From contig NZ_CP109090.1 of NCBI RefSeq assembly GCF_035917575.1, positions 3,720,001-3,784,000 of the forward strand: a stretch of DNA of 64,000 nt, given 5' to 3'. The stretch is from Streptomyces sp. NBC_01788. Lineage in GTDB: Bacteria; Actinomycetota; Actinomycetes; Streptomycetales; Streptomycetaceae. Each line of letters opens with the position of its first letter. Positions within the stretch are counted from its first letter, which is position 1. The translations under genes and the position numbers were made by a program. Of this stretch, positions 52,812 through 61,510 are shown one piece after another. Below the pieces are notes generated by a model. That model had not been told where the DNA came from, made no database searches, and saw only the letters and a program-made list of their open reading frames with translations.

Positions 52812-53711
52812 TCAGGCGAGCAGTTCGCTCTGCAGGATCACCGTCTGCTGGAAGGGAACGGCGGGCGCGGTGCCCTTGCGGGTCTGGAGAACGACCGCGA
52901 GGGTGTCGCCCGCCGACAGGTACGCCTGGCGCACCTGTTCGGCGCCGTACGGCTTGGCCTCGGCATAGACGGAGTACACGATGTTGTCCACCTCGGCCCG
53001 GGGCGGAAACTCCTCGTCGTAGACGGAGACCGGGGCCCCGTGCACCTGGAAGGCAGGGCCGCCGGACGCGGCGAGCCACTGGCCGACCAGATGGTCCACC
53101 AGCGCCGCGCTGTGGAACTGGAGCAGGTAGATCCGCGTGTGCGTACCGTCCTGCGTGGTCCAGCCGCGGGCAGCGATGTGCCGAAGGCCGTGTTCCTTCA
53201 ACTGCTGCCCGCACTTGCTCCGGTCGGCTTTGCTCTCGTACTCCTCGAGGAAGTCCTTCGTCGCCAGCCAGCCGTCCGTGCCCCGCAGCGCCTTGTTCTC
53301 CGTCGCGCCCTTGGGGGCGGGCAGGAGGAAAGCCCGTAGATCGGCGTGGTGGGCGCCGGCCCTGTTGTCGAGCTCGAACGGCCCGGGGCTGCCGGAGGGC
53401 AGCGGCGGTCTGGCCAGCGTCGGGTACTCCCAGCGGCCGTCGGACTCGGTCGCCAGACCGGGCAGGTCCCCGCGCTCCATGTGCGTGATGCCGTACCCCG
53501 TGCCCGCGCCGACGGCCGCGAAGACGACGACAGCGGCGGTCCAGCGCAGGACTGCCCGCAGCGCGCGGCGGTCCTTCGGCGGGGCCGACGGGACAGGTGG
53601 AACCGACGGGACCGACAGTGCGGGTCGACCGTCATCGGGCCGGTCCTGCGAGGGCACGAGGCCCGCGGTGGGTTCGGTCTCCTGCTCCGGCTGCCGTGTC
53701 TGCTCGGTCAT
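52812..53711 (-). CDS. Bitopic membrane protein, third of a tandem set, unknown function
   Basis: 299 residues: disordered Pro/Glu-rich cytoplasmic N-terminus (1-50), one transmembrane helix (VLRWTAAVVVFAAVGAGTGYGI, about 54-75) and a 220-residue exported domain with the landmark LRAFLLPAPKGATENKALRGTDGW. The landmark resembles LRKLLLPTPRGAKDAEW in the first gene of the operon, so the two look paralogous. The start overlaps the preceding gene's stop by 4 bases. No family recognised. Confidence 0.75.
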   Translation of the reverse strand: MTEQTRQPEQETEPTAGLVPSQDRPDDGRPALSVPSVPPVPSAPPKDRRALRAVLRWTAAVVVFAAVGAGTGYGITHMERGDLPGLATESDGRWEYPTLARPPLPSGSPGPFELDNRAGAHHADLRAFLLPAPKGATENKALRGTDGWLATKDFLEEYESKADRSKCGQQLKEHGLRHIAARGWTTQDGTHTRIYLLQFHSAALVDHLVGQWLAASGGPAFQVHGAPVSVYDEEFPPRAEVDNIVYSVYAEAKPYGAEQVRQAYLSAGDTLAVVLQTRKGTAPAVPFQQTVILQSELLA

Positions 53712-54538
53712 ACGGCCACCCCCGGCTCCTTGATGCGGTCGAGCTGAGTGGCCAGCAGGTCAGCGGCGCCCTTGTTGGCGCCCAGATCGCCAGGGCCGCT
53801 GGCGGACAGGCTGACCACGACATTCCCCTCGGACGCCGAGCAGCTCATCGTGCCGAAATCCTTCTTTTCGGGCTTGGGCAGCAGGAAGCACTTGGCGTTC
53901 TTGTGGCCCTTGATCGCCGGACCCTCGCGCAGACCGCCCAGCGTCGAGCGGACCTCGTTCTGATAGGTGGCCATGTCACGTGCGGCCGCTCTGTCCATCT
54001 GTGTCAGCACGACGGTCACCGTGATGGCCTTGTCCGTGTAGAAGGCGCGTCCAGCCTGCTTGACGTAGCTGCGCATCGCCATGCCCTCGATGTGCTGCTT
54101 GTCGAGCTCCTCCTCCATCCGCTTGCGCGTGCTGCGGGGCAGATCCCGCAGTGCCTCCATGGCCAGGGCCACGGTCCGCTTCCCGCTGAGTTCGGCCTCG
54201 GAGCCGAAGTCTTCCAGATCCGGGCCGCGGTCCCAGCCGGACCCGTACGGCACGAGCATGCCGGCCAGTCCGGTCCGTGCGGCCGGCTTCGGCTGCGCCG
54301 CTCCCGTCCTGGGAAGCGACCAGGCCGGGGCGCCGGGATCGCGGTCGGCGTCCCGCACGGTCACCACCGTGTATCCGGCTCCGGCTACGACCGCGCCGAC
54401 GAGCAGGAAGGCCCCGGCGACGGCGATGACACCACCACGGCGTACGGGCCTCTTCGGCCGTTCCTCGGGGTGGTCATCCACCGGCTCGGCCTCGCGCCGA
54501 CCGCGTCCCGGCTCCTCTTCGTGCTGGTTCTCGCTCAC
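53708..54538 (-). CDS. Bitopic membrane protein, second of a tandem set, unknown function
   Basis: 276 residues with the same layout as its neighbours: charged cytoplasmic N-terminus (1-34), one transmembrane helix (VIAVAGAFLLVGAVVAGAGYTVVTV, about 37-61) and an exported domain with two Cys (CFLLPKPEKKDFGTMSC) near the C-terminus. Four-base overlaps with both flanking genes show a coupled operon. No family recognised. Confidence 0.75.
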   Translation of the reverse strand: MSENQHEEEPGRGRREAEPVDDHPEERPKRPVRRGGVIAVAGAFLLVGAVVAGAGYTVVTVRDADRDPGAPAWSLPRTGAAQPKPAARTGLAGMLVPYGSGWDRGPDLEDFGSEAELSGKRTVALAMEALRDLPRSTRKRMEEELDKQHIEGMAMRSYVKQAGRAFYTDKAITVTVVLTQMDRAAARDMATYQNEVRSTLGGLREGPAIKGHKNAKCFLLPKPEKKDFGTMSCSASEGNVVVSLSASGPGDLGANKGAADLLATQLDRIKEPGVAV

Positions 54539-55383
54539 AGGCGCTCCATCTGACGCCGGGCGAGATCCGTGATCGTCGCCTTGGAAACCGGTGTGGCCGA
54601 ACTGACCCAGAGCTCCATGAGGATGTCGCCTCGCCAGGCCATGGCCTCCGCGCCGTACGGCGTCTCGCCGTCGGCGGTCGGCCGGGAGTGGACGTACACC
54701 CTGCCCGTCTCGGTGCCGGGGATCAGCCAGCTCCTGGTGCCGCGTTCCTCCTCCCGCCAGTACCGTGCGTCCTCAGCTCTCACGGAGGCGGCCGCCTGCT
54801 CCTCCTGGCGGAACTGGATCAGCCGGACCTCCACCACGTAGCCGTCGCCGACCTGCCAGCCGGTGACGGCCGCACGACGGAACTCGTCGCTGATGAGCCC
54901 CTCGAACCCTTCGTCCGGTCTCTCGAAGTAACTGGCGTACTCGGTCATGCTCATCCAGCCGTCGCCGTCCTGCAGCCACTCGGCGTCCTTCGCGCCGCGT
55001 GGCGTGGGCAGCAACAGCTTGCGCAGGTCGCCGTCGGTCCGTACACGACGGTCCTGGGCGGCCGAAAGTGGTTCCGGAGCCGGGCCCTTCGCCCGTGCGA
55101 GCGCGGGCTGCGAGAGGGAGGGCAGCCGGGTGGGTTCACGGTCGGCCTGGATCAGATATCCGGTGCAGGTGCCGGCCACGGCGCCGAGGACGGCGGCGGT
55201 GGCGACGAGCAGCACGGTACGGCCGCGTCGGCGGGCGCGGGGTGCGACCGCCGGCTCCTCCGGGGCGTTCGGCGCATCCGGTGCCCCGAGCGCTTGCCGC
55301 GCCTCGGGTGCTTCCTGCACCTCAGGCGGTTCCTGCACCCCGGGTACTGCGGTTGACGGTTCGGGTCTTTCGGGTACTTCCAA
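54535..55383 (-). CDS. Bitopic membrane protein, first of a tandem set, unknown function
   Basis: 282 residues from a TTG start at 55383, chosen because GGGGGGAAC lies just upstream and no ATG or GTG with a ribosome-binding site fits. Cytoplasmic N-terminus rich in Pro, Glu and Ala (1-52), one transmembrane helix (TVLLVATAAVLGAVAGTCTGYLI, about 56-78), then an exported domain with LRKLLLPTPRGAKDAEW and a long YFERPDEGFEGLI region. First gene of the operon, and the paralogous motif suggests duplication. Confidence 0.72.
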   Translation of the reverse strand: MEVPERPEPSTAVPGVQEPPEVQEAPEARQALGAPDAPNAPEEPAVAPRARRRGRTVLLVATAAVLGAVAGTCTGYLIQADREPTRLPSLSQPALARAKGPAPEPLSAAQDRRVRTDGDLRKLLLPTPRGAKDAEWLQDGDGWMSMTEYASYFERPDEGFEGLISDEFRRAAVTGWQVGDGYVVEVRLIQFRQEEQAAASVRAEDARYWREEERGTRSWLIPGTETGRVYVHSRPTADGETPYGAEAMAWRGDILMELWVSSATPVSKATITDLARRQMERL

Positions 55384-55485
55384 GACGTTCCCCCCAGAAC
55401 GGGAAGCGCGCCTTCCGTATGCGCGCTCCCCGGGAGACTCACGGATGATGTCCGTGGTTGCAAGGGAGTTGTTTACGATTCGGGC

Positions 55486-55848
55486 ATGGCGAAGAAGCTG
55501 GTGATCAAGGTGACCGCGGGGGCGGACGCTCCCGAGCGGTGCTCTCAGGCGTTCACGGTCGCGGCGGTGGCCGCGGCCAGCGGGGTGGAGGTCTCCCTGT
55601 GGCTGACCGGGGAGTCCTCCTGGTTCGCGCTGCCGGGCCGGGCCGCCGAGTTCGAGCTGCCGCACGCCGCTGCGTTGCCCGACCTGATCGAGTCGATCCT
55701 CGCGGCCGGCCGTCTCACCCTGTGCACCCAGTGCGCGGCCCGCCGGGACATCACGGAGAAGGACGTCATCGAGGGCGTGCGGATCGCGGGCGCGCAGGTC
55801 TTCGTGCAGGAGGCCCTGGCCGACGGTACGCAGGCGCTCGTCTACTGA
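55486..55848 (+). CDS. DsrE/DsrF-like protein
   Basis: 120 residues of the DsrE sulfur-relay fold (KLVIKVTAGADAPERCSQAFTVAAVAAASGVEVSLWLTGE... LTLCTQCAARRDITEKDVIEGV). Cys80 and Cys83 (CTQC) sit at the position of the sulfur-carrying cysteine of this fold. Partner proteins are unknown, although a sulfurtransferase operon is 0.75 kb away. TACGAT (55474-55479) is 6 bases before ATG 55486 and no ribosome-binding site is seen, so it is leaderless. Confidence 0.82.
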   Translation: MAKKLVIKVTAGADAPERCSQAFTVAAVAAASGVEVSLWLTGESSWFALPGRAAEFELPHAAALPDLIESILAAGRLTLCTQCAARRDITEKDVIEGVRIAGAQVFVQEALADGTQALVY

Positions 55849-55864
55849 GAGACCGCCCCTGCGG

Positions 55865-56122
55865 CTAGTGCCGCTTCTTGCCGTCCAGTTCGTCCCACCA
55901 CTCGTCGGACTTGGGGTCGCCGGACGGGTCGTCCCACCAGCGGTCCTCGGGGCCGCGCCGGTTGGCGACCATCGCGGCGACCGGCGGGATCACCATGGCG
56001 ACCAGGCACATGCCGACGGCGGCGGGTACCGACCAGATGCGCACGACGCCCCACGCCAGGACGAACAGCCCGACGCAGATCCCCATCATGGCGAAGTACA
56101 CATGCCGACGTCGTGCGTACAT
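55865..56122 (-). CDS. DUF3099-family small membrane protein
   Basis: 85 residues with two transmembrane helices (YFAMMGICVGLFVLAWGVVRIW; VGMCLVAMVIPPVAAMVANRR) and an acidic, Trp-rich C-terminal tail (DRWWDDPSGDPKSDEWWDEL). Function unknown. The ATG follows TACCCTGGAGGT; TACCCT is exactly 6 bases upstream and the GGAGG is too close for a normal ribosome-binding site, so it may be leaderless. Confidence 0.8.
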   Translation of the reverse strand: MYARRRHVYFAMMGICVGLFVLAWGVVRIWSVPAAVGMCLVAMVIPPVAAMVANRRGPEDRWWDDPSGDPKSDEWWDELDGKKRH

Positions 56123-56172
56123 ACCTCCAGGGTAGGTCCGTACGGGCCTGCCGTGCGGGGGCGGGAACGCCG

Positions 56173-56217
56173 GAAGGGCCGCGCCCCGGGTGTCCAACCC
56201 GTGGGGCGCGGCCCTTC
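56173..56217 (-). terminator. Terminator of the sulfurtransferase/sseC operon
   Basis: 15-bp perfect stem GAAGGGCCGCGCCCC with its complement, 15-base loop, 50 bp past the sseC stop. Confidence 0.8.
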
Positions 56218-56266
56218 GGCCGTACCGTGCCCGGAACCGCCCGCGCGGACCGTCCGGGCAGACCGC

Positions 56267-56554
56267 TCAGACGGCGATCGCGACCTCCGCGAGGCCGCCC
56301 TGCTGGGCGACGACCGTGCGGTCGGCGCTGGCGCCGGGGACGAGGGCGCGGACGGTCCAGGTGCCCTCGGCCGCGTAGAACCGGAACTGGCCCGTGGCGG
56401 AGGTGGGGACCTCCGCGGTGAACTCGCCGGTCGAGTCCAGCAGACGGACGTAGCCCGTCACCGGCTCGCCGTCGCGGGTCACCTGACCCTGGATCGTGGT
56501 CTCACCGGGCTTGATCGTCGAGGCGTCCGGGCCGCCGGCCTTCGCTCCACACAT
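56267..56554 (-). CDS. sseC: DUF1416 (SseC-like) protein
   Basis: 95 residues starting MCGAKAGGPDAS, with an Ig-like beta core (TTIQGQVTRDGEPVTGYVRLLDSTGEFTAEVPTSATGQFRFYAAEGTWTVRAL). In mycobacteria the homologue sseC lies beside the thiosulfate sulfurtransferase gene, the same arrangement as here (49 bp downstream). A role in sulfur metabolism is inferred from this partnership; biochemistry is unknown to me. Confidence 0.85.
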   Translation of the reverse strand: MCGAKAGGPDASTIKPGETTIQGQVTRDGEPVTGYVRLLDSTGEFTAEVPTSATGQFRFYAAEGTWTVRALVPGASADRTVVAQQGGLAEVAIAV

Positions 56555-56603
56555 GTGCTTCTCCAGAGGTTCGATGAGGTCGAAACGGTCTGAGCCGTCG
56601 TGC

Positions 56604-57449
56604 TTACTTGCCGGAGCCGAGCTCGATCGGCACGCCGACCAGGGAGCCGTACTCGGTCCAGGAGCCGTCGTAGTTCTTGACGTTCTGCACACCGAGCAGC
56701 TCGTGCAGCACGAACCAGGTCAGCGCCGAGCGCTCACCGATGCGGCACAGGGCGATGGTGTCCTTCGCCAGGTCGACCTGCTCGTCCTCGTAGAGGGCCT
56801 TGAGCTCCTCGTCCGACTTGAAGGTGCCGTCGTCGTTGGCGTTCTTGGACCACGGGATGTTCCGGGAGGTCGGCACGTGGCCGGGGCGCTGCGACTGCTC
56901 CTGCGGCAGGTGGGCCGGGGCGAGCAGCTTGCCGGAGAACTCGTCGGGCGACCGGACGTCGACGATGTTCAGCTTGCCGATCGCGGCCACGACCTCGTCC
57001 CGGAAGGCGCGGATGGAGGCGTCCTGCGGCTTGGCCTCGTACGCGGTCTCCGGGCGCTCCGGCACATCGGTGCCGTCGACCAGCTCGCGGGCGTCCAGCT
57101 CCCACTTCTTGCGGCCGCCGTCGAGGAGCTTGACGTTCTCGTGGCCGTACAGCTTGAAGTACCAGTAGGCGTACGAGGCGAACCAGTTGTTGTTGCCGCC
57201 GTAGAGGATCACCGTGTGGTCGTTGGCGATGCCCTTCTCCGACAGCAGCTTCTCGAAGCCGGCCTGGTCGATGAAGTCACGGCGGACCGGGTCCTGGAGG
57301 TCCTGGGTCCAGTCGATCCGGATGGCGTTCTTGATGTGGTTCTTGTCGTACGCGGACGTGTCCTCGTCCACCTCGACGATGGCGATGCTCGGGTCGTCCA
57401 GGTGTTCCTGGACCCAGTCGGCGTCGACCAGGACGTCGCTGCGGCTCAT
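56604..57449 (-). CDS. Thiosulfate sulfurtransferase (two-domain rhodanese)
   Basis: 281 residues with two rhodanese domains; only the second keeps the catalytic cysteine, Cys235 in LCRIGERSALTWF. Landmarks: VDEDTSAYDKNHIKNAIRIDW, LYGGNNNWFASYAYWYFKLYG and IVDVRSPDEFSGKLLAP. It transfers sulfane sulfur from thiosulfate to an acceptor. GGAGGAGATTGAGC precedes the ATG. An upstream 26-codon leader with two Cys codons suggests cysteine-dependent control. Called CysA or SseA-like in actinobacteria. Confidence 0.93.
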   Translation of the reverse strand: MSRSDVLVDADWVQEHLDDPSIAIVEVDEDTSAYDKNHIKNAIRIDWTQDLQDPVRRDFIDQAGFEKLLSEKGIANDHTVILYGGNNNWFASYAYWYFKLYGHENVKLLDGGRKKWELDARELVDGTDVPERPETAYEAKPQDASIRAFRDEVVAAIGKLNIVDVRSPDEFSGKLLAPAHLPQEQSQRPGHVPTSRNIPWSKNANDDGTFKSDEELKALYEDEQVDLAKDTIALCRIGERSALTWFVLHELLGVQNVKNYDGSWTEYGSLVGVPIELGSGK

Positions 57450-57589
57450 GCTCAATCTCCTCCGGGGCAGGTACGGCGGGGCGTGCGAGTGCGAAGGGGC
57501 GCGCGGGTACGCGTTCGATGCCGGCGTACACGGCGCGCGGGTGGGCCCCGGGTCGTCACGGGGCGGGGGATACGGGAGAGGGCTCCCGC

Positions 57590-57670
57590 TCAGGAAGTGC
57601 GACAGAGCATGGCGGCAACACGGCACAGGTCCACTGCCCGCCGCTTCGTGAGATCCGCCTGTCGCTGCAT
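57590..57670 (-). CDS. Cysteine-containing leader peptide of the sulfurtransferase operon
   Basis: 26 residues: MQRQADLTKRRAVDL followed by CRVAAMLCRTS. The segment with basic residues, VDLCRV and LCR matches the actinobacterial putative leader-peptide pattern found upstream of sulfur-assimilation and sulfurtransferase genes. The stop is 140 bp before the sulfurtransferase start. TACGAT (57678-57683) lies 7 bases before the ATG and there is no ribosome-binding site, so the leader is probably translated from a leaderless mRNA. Its two Cys codons could sense Cys-tRNA supply. Confidence 0.7.
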   Translation of the reverse strand: MQRQADLTKRRAVDLCRVAAMLCRTS

Positions 57671-57878
57671 GGTGTCGATCGTAGGGAGGGAAAGGCGGAC
57701 ATGTCACCGGCGTGTCGGATGTTGAGACGCGATCGTCCGGGATGTGGGAACGGGAGGGCTCCCGGGTCATCGCCCCGCGGCCTCCGGGCGCTCGTGTCCG
57801 TTCTCGGCCGCACGGCGCATCTGCGCTGCGGACGAGGCGTCTCGCTACTCGGACACCTCGTCGGTCCCAGCGTGCTGC

Positions 57879-58616
57879 CTACCCGGCCAGCCTGACGTCC
57901 GAACCCTTCACCGTGATCTCGACGCCGTCCTTCGCCGCCCGTACCGAGTCCAGCCGGACCTCGCCGGGCAGCCGTTCGATCGCCTGCTGGAAGTCGGTGA
58001 TCGCCCGGATCCGGCTCTCGGGGAGCTGCAGGCCGCCCACCACGGGCAGGTCGTCGGCGCTCACCTCCACCTTCTTGCCCCGCACGGTGACCGAGCTGAG
58101 CACGGAGAAGGTCTGCTTGATGCCCAGCGCTCCGGCCTCGACCTCCACGTCGACCTTGACCTTGCCTGCGCCGCCGTCGGACAGGCCGACCACGTGGGCG
58201 GCGACGCCGGGAAGGACCGGCGTCGGCTTGGACTTGGCGGCCTTCAGCAACTCGTCGTAGGCGATGGTCGCGGTGCCGGTGGCGGAGGACGCGGTGGCCG
58301 AGCTGTAGTCGCCGGAGAACCTCACGCCCCGCATGTCGGCCTCGATGCCGGCGATACGGATCTTCTGGCCGCCGTTCCCCGTGGCCGCCTCGTAGTCCTT
58401 GATGCCGACCCGGACGTCGTCGAGCTCGCCGCCGGCCACCTGGGTGAGGAACGGGAAGCCCTCGATGGACACGTCCGGGGTGCTCGCCAGGTTCTCCGTG
58501 GTCCTGAGCCTGTCGGCCGCCTGCCCCTCCGCGAAGTGCACCGCGACCCGGTCGACCACCACGAACAGCACGCCCAGGACCACGACGACGACCAGGAGTA
58601 CTCTCAGCGCTCGCAA
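57879..58616 (-). CDS. DUF2993 (LmeA-like) membrane-anchored protein
   Basis: 245 residues: N-terminal signal anchor (VLLVVVVVLGVLFVVVDRVAVHF) and a DUF2993 exported domain (VSIEGFPFLTQVAGGELDDVRV; LPVVGGLQLPESRIRAI). Mycobacterial LmeA of this family binds phospholipids and aids lipomannan elongation; equivalence is not proven. TTG 58616 follows GAGGGGGAACC. Confidence 0.83.
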   Translation of the reverse strand: MRALRVLLVVVVVLGVLFVVVDRVAVHFAEGQAADRLRTTENLASTPDVSIEGFPFLTQVAGGELDDVRVGIKDYEAATGNGGQKIRIAGIEADMRGVRFSGDYSSATASSATGTATIAYDELLKAAKSKPTPVLPGVAAHVVGLSDGGAGKVKVDVEVEAGALGIKQTFSVLSSVTVRGKKVEVSADDLPVVGGLQLPESRIRAITDFQQAIERLPGEVRLDSVRAAKDGVEITVKGSDVRLAG

Positions 58617-58735
58617 CCGGTTCCCCCTCGGCGGTCCTTCACGACCGGATGGCCGTCACACGCGAGCGTAGGCCTCCCCGGGGACCGGGCCCGGGATTTG
58701 TCGAACAGCTGTGACAGAGGACCCGGTCCGGGAGG

Positions 58736-60091
58736 TCATCCCAGCGCCCGTCCCAGCACCCACACCACCGGTGCCGCGGCCGACAGCGGCAGGGCGACGC
58801 CTGCCGTGAAGTGCACGAAGCGCGACGGGTAGTCGTAGCTCGCCGCGCGGTGCCCGATCAGCGCGCACACCGCGGCGCCGACGCCGAGCAGCGCGCCCTT
58901 GGCGCCCAGGTCCGTCATGCCGCCGGCCGCGATGCCCGCGCCCGCCGCCGCGAGCAGCGCGACGACCACCGAGGCCGCCGTGGGCAGTGGCAGCGCCCGT
59001 GCCAGGACGGCCACCGCGACCGCCACCGCGCCGACCGCGACCGCGTCCGGCGGGGCGGCCAGGTAGCCGGTGGCCACGATCGCGAGCGCCGCCGCGGCGA
59101 CGGTCGCCATCAGGCCGTACATCCGCTCGTCCGGGTCGGCGTGGGAGCGCAGCTGGAGGACGAGGGAGAGCAGCACCCACACCCCGAGCGTGCCCAGGAT
59201 CGCGCCGGGCGCGTGCTCGCGGCCCGCGGCGAGCACCGCCGCGTCCGCGGCGAGCGCGCCCAGGAAGCCGAGGGCGATGCCCTGCCGGGCGGGCCACATA
59301 CCGTTCAGCCGGAACCAGCCCGCGGCCGTCACGCCCTGGAGCACGACCAGCGGCAGCAGCAGCCCGTAGACGCCGAGCTCCGCCGCACCGGCGAGCAGCA
59401 GCCCCAGCAGCGCCGTGAGCGCGGCCGGCTGCATCCCGGGCTCGATGATCGGTGAGCGTCCCTCGGCGCGGGCCCGCTGCGCGTCGGTGATCCGGGCGTT
59501 GCCGGCGACGGTGGCGGGCCCGTAGCCGGGTCCGTCCTTCCCCGCGGGATCCGCGGCGGCCTGGGCGGAAGCCTGGGGCTGCGGGGCGGGAGCCTGCGGC
59601 TGCGGGGCGTGCTGCCCGACCGGGGGCAGGTACGCCGTCCGTGCGGCCGCGGACGCGGCCGGAGCCTGCGGCTGCGGCTGCGGCTGCGGCTGCGGCGTGT
59701 AGGAGGGCGCCTGCGCGCCCTGGACCCCGCCGCCCTGGACCCCGCCGCCCTGGACCCCGTGGGCCGCGACCGGCCCCTGGTGCCCCACCGGGGGCAGGTA
59801 CGCCGTCTCCGCCGCCGCCGGTGCCGCCGGTGGCCTGGCATGCGTCTGGGTGTCCCAGGTCTCGCCCTGCCACTGCTGCGTGTACTGCTCGGCGACCCGC
59901 GGGTCCTCGTACGCCTGCGGATGCTCGGGCCACGCCTGCGGCTGGGCGGCCGGGTGGGGCTGCTGTGCGGCAGGCGGGTACGGCTGGTGTGCCGCGGGCT
60001 GCTGGGGCTGCCGTCCCGCGTACGGGTCGTACCCGCTGTAGGGGTTGTCGTACGGAGACCCTGGGGACCCCTCATACGGCCGGTCGGTCAT
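58736..60091 (-). CDS. Polytopic membrane protein with Pro/Gln-rich cytoplasmic N-terminus
   Basis: 451 residues. The first half (to about 215) is disordered and rich in Pro, Gln and Ala, with GGGVQGGGVQ and PQPQPQPQ repeats and two TAYLPPVG motifs. The second half has about eight to ten transmembrane helices rich in Ala, Val and Leu. No family recognised. The start is 4 bp after the moaD stop, so it is coupled to the upstream genes. Confidence 0.75.
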   Translation of the reverse strand: MTDRPYEGSPGSPYDNPYSGYDPYAGRQPQQPAAHQPYPPAAQQPHPAAQPQAWPEHPQAYEDPRVAEQYTQQWQGETWDTQTHARPPAAPAAAETAYLPPVGHQGPVAAHGVQGGGVQGGGVQGAQAPSYTPQPQPQPQPQAPAASAAARTAYLPPVGQHAPQPQAPAPQPQASAQAAADPAGKDGPGYGPATVAGNARITDAQRARAEGRSPIIEPGMQPAALTALLGLLLAGAAELGVYGLLLPLVVLQGVTAAGWFRLNGMWPARQGIALGFLGALAADAAVLAAGREHAPGAILGTLGVWVLLSLVLQLRSHADPDERMYGLMATVAAAALAIVATGYLAAPPDAVAVGAVAVAVAVLARALPLPTAASVVVALLAAAGAGIAAGGMTDLGAKGALLGVGAAVCALIGHRAASYDYPSRFVHFTAGVALPLSAAAPVVWVLGRALG

Positions 60092-60095
60092 TCGC

Positions 60096-60350
60096 TCACC
60101 CTCCTGCGAACGGGGGGAGCACCTCTACCGTGCCGCCCTCGGTCAGCCGTACCGTCTCGTGCGCGCGCTTCCCCACCGGGTCGCCGTCGATGAGGAACGA
60201 GCACCGCCGCAGAACGCGGTCCAGCTCACCCGGGTGCCGCCCGCGCACCGCGTCCAGCACCCCGGCGAGCGTCTCCGCCTCGTACGGCTCCTCGGCGACC
60301 CCGGCCGCGGCCTTCGCCGCCGCCCAGTAGCGCACCGTGACCTCTGCCAT
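60096..60350 (-). CDS. MoaD/ThiS-family ubiquitin-like sulfur carrier
   Basis: 84 residues with a beta-grasp fold and the C-terminal Gly-Gly (VEVLPPFAGG) that is adenylated and thiocarboxylated in MoaD and ThiS. It could feed molybdopterin, thiamine or another sulfur pathway; no partner enzyme is adjacent, so the route is unclear. Confidence 0.85.
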   Translation of the reverse strand: MAEVTVRYWAAAKAAAGVAEEPYEAETLAGVLDAVRGRHPGELDRVLRRCSFLIDGDPVGKRAHETVRLTEGGTVEVLPPFAGG

Positions 60351-60387
60351 CCCGTCCCTCGATCACTCGTCCATGAACAGGGTCAGG

Positions 60388-61269
60388 CTAGCCCGCCTGT
60401 GCGACGGTCCAGCGCGCGATGCGGTCCAGGAGTTCGTCGGCGGCGGCGTTCTCGGCGTGGCCCATGCCGTGCTCCAGCCACAGTTCCCCGTGGTCACCGG
60501 CGGCCGCGGCCAGCATCCGGGGGTGGTCGAGGGGGAAGTAGCCGTCCCGGTCGCCGTGCACGATCAGCAGCGGGGTGGGCGCGATGCGCGCGGCCGCCCG
60601 GAACGGCGGCAGCGGGACGGGGTCCCAGTCGCGGTGGTGGATCCGGGTGCGCAGCCCGTAGCGGCCGAGCAGGCGGCCCGCGGGGCGCGTGACCAGCCAG
60701 TGCAGCCGGCGCATGGGCGCCGTGCCCCGGTAGTACCAGCGCGCGGGCGCGCTGACGGAGACCACGGCGCCCGTACGGGTGTCCGGGCACCCCTCGTCCG
60801 GTGCGGGGCCGCGGTGAAGGGCCGCGTGCCGCAGCACCACCGAGCCGCCCATGGAGAAGCCGACGGTCGCCACGCGCGCGTGCCCGAACCCGCGCGCCCA
60901 GGCCACCGCCGCCGCCAGGTCCAGCACCTCGCGGTCGCCGACGGTGGAGCGCCCGCCGGAGGCCCCGTGGCCGCGGAAGGAGAAGGTGACCACGGCGCCG
61001 TGCCGGGCCAGGGCCCGCGCCACCCTGCGCACGTGCGGCCGGTCCAGGTCGCCGGTGAAACCGTGTGCGACCACGAACACGAGTCCGGCGTGCCCGCGGC
61101 CGGGCCCGTCGCACGCGGCCGCGCCCGGCTCGTACAGGGCGTCGAGCGCGACCCCGTCCGCCGTGCGCAGGAACGTCCTGACCACGCCTTCGACACCCGT
61201 CCCTGGCGGTGTCCCGCCCTCCGGAACGTCCGTCGAACGCACCACACGACCTGCCGATCCCGACCTCAT
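60388..61269 (-). CDS. Alpha/beta hydrolase
   Basis: 293 residues with the nucleophile elbow VGFSMGGSV (Ser139), an HGFTGD oxyanion segment near residue 69, the acid in [13 protein letters not shown] and catalytic His in HGMGHAENA. An esterase or thioesterase function is likely, substrate unknown. First gene of a short operon with moaD and the membrane protein. The ATG 61269 has no clear ribosome-binding site; a start nearer [14 protein letters not shown] is possible. Confidence 0.8.
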   Translation of the reverse strand: MRSGSAGRVVRSTDVPEGGTPPGTGVEGVVRTFLRTADGVALDALYEPGAAACDGPGRGHAGLVFVVAHGFTGDLDRPHVRRVARALARHGAVVTFSFRGHGASGGRSTVGDREVLDLAAAVAWARGFGHARVATVGFSMGGSVVLRHAALHRGPAPDEGCPDTRTGAVVSVSAPARWYYRGTAPMRRLHWLVTRPAGRLLGRYGLRTRIHHRDWDPVPLPPFRAAARIAPTPLLIVHGDRDGYFPLDHPRMLAAAAGDHGELWLEHGMGHAENAAADELLDRIARWTVAQAG

Positions 61270-61510
61270 ATCGGCTATTCTGCTGCGAAGAGGACTCGGG
61301 CAGCGCAGCCCCCGGGTCCTTTTGTGCTTTCGGCAGGCGTGGCGCACGGCGCGGGAGACCGCGGGTGCACGGCCCGTCGATCGCGCGGCGGGCAGGGATC
61401 CGAGGAGGAGCCAGAGCCATGGACGACCGAACGGTGCACGCACGTACGACGGCCCAGGCACGGGGGTTCCCCCTGCTCGACCACGGCCGGGAACCGGGGG
61501 GAGGCGCGCG

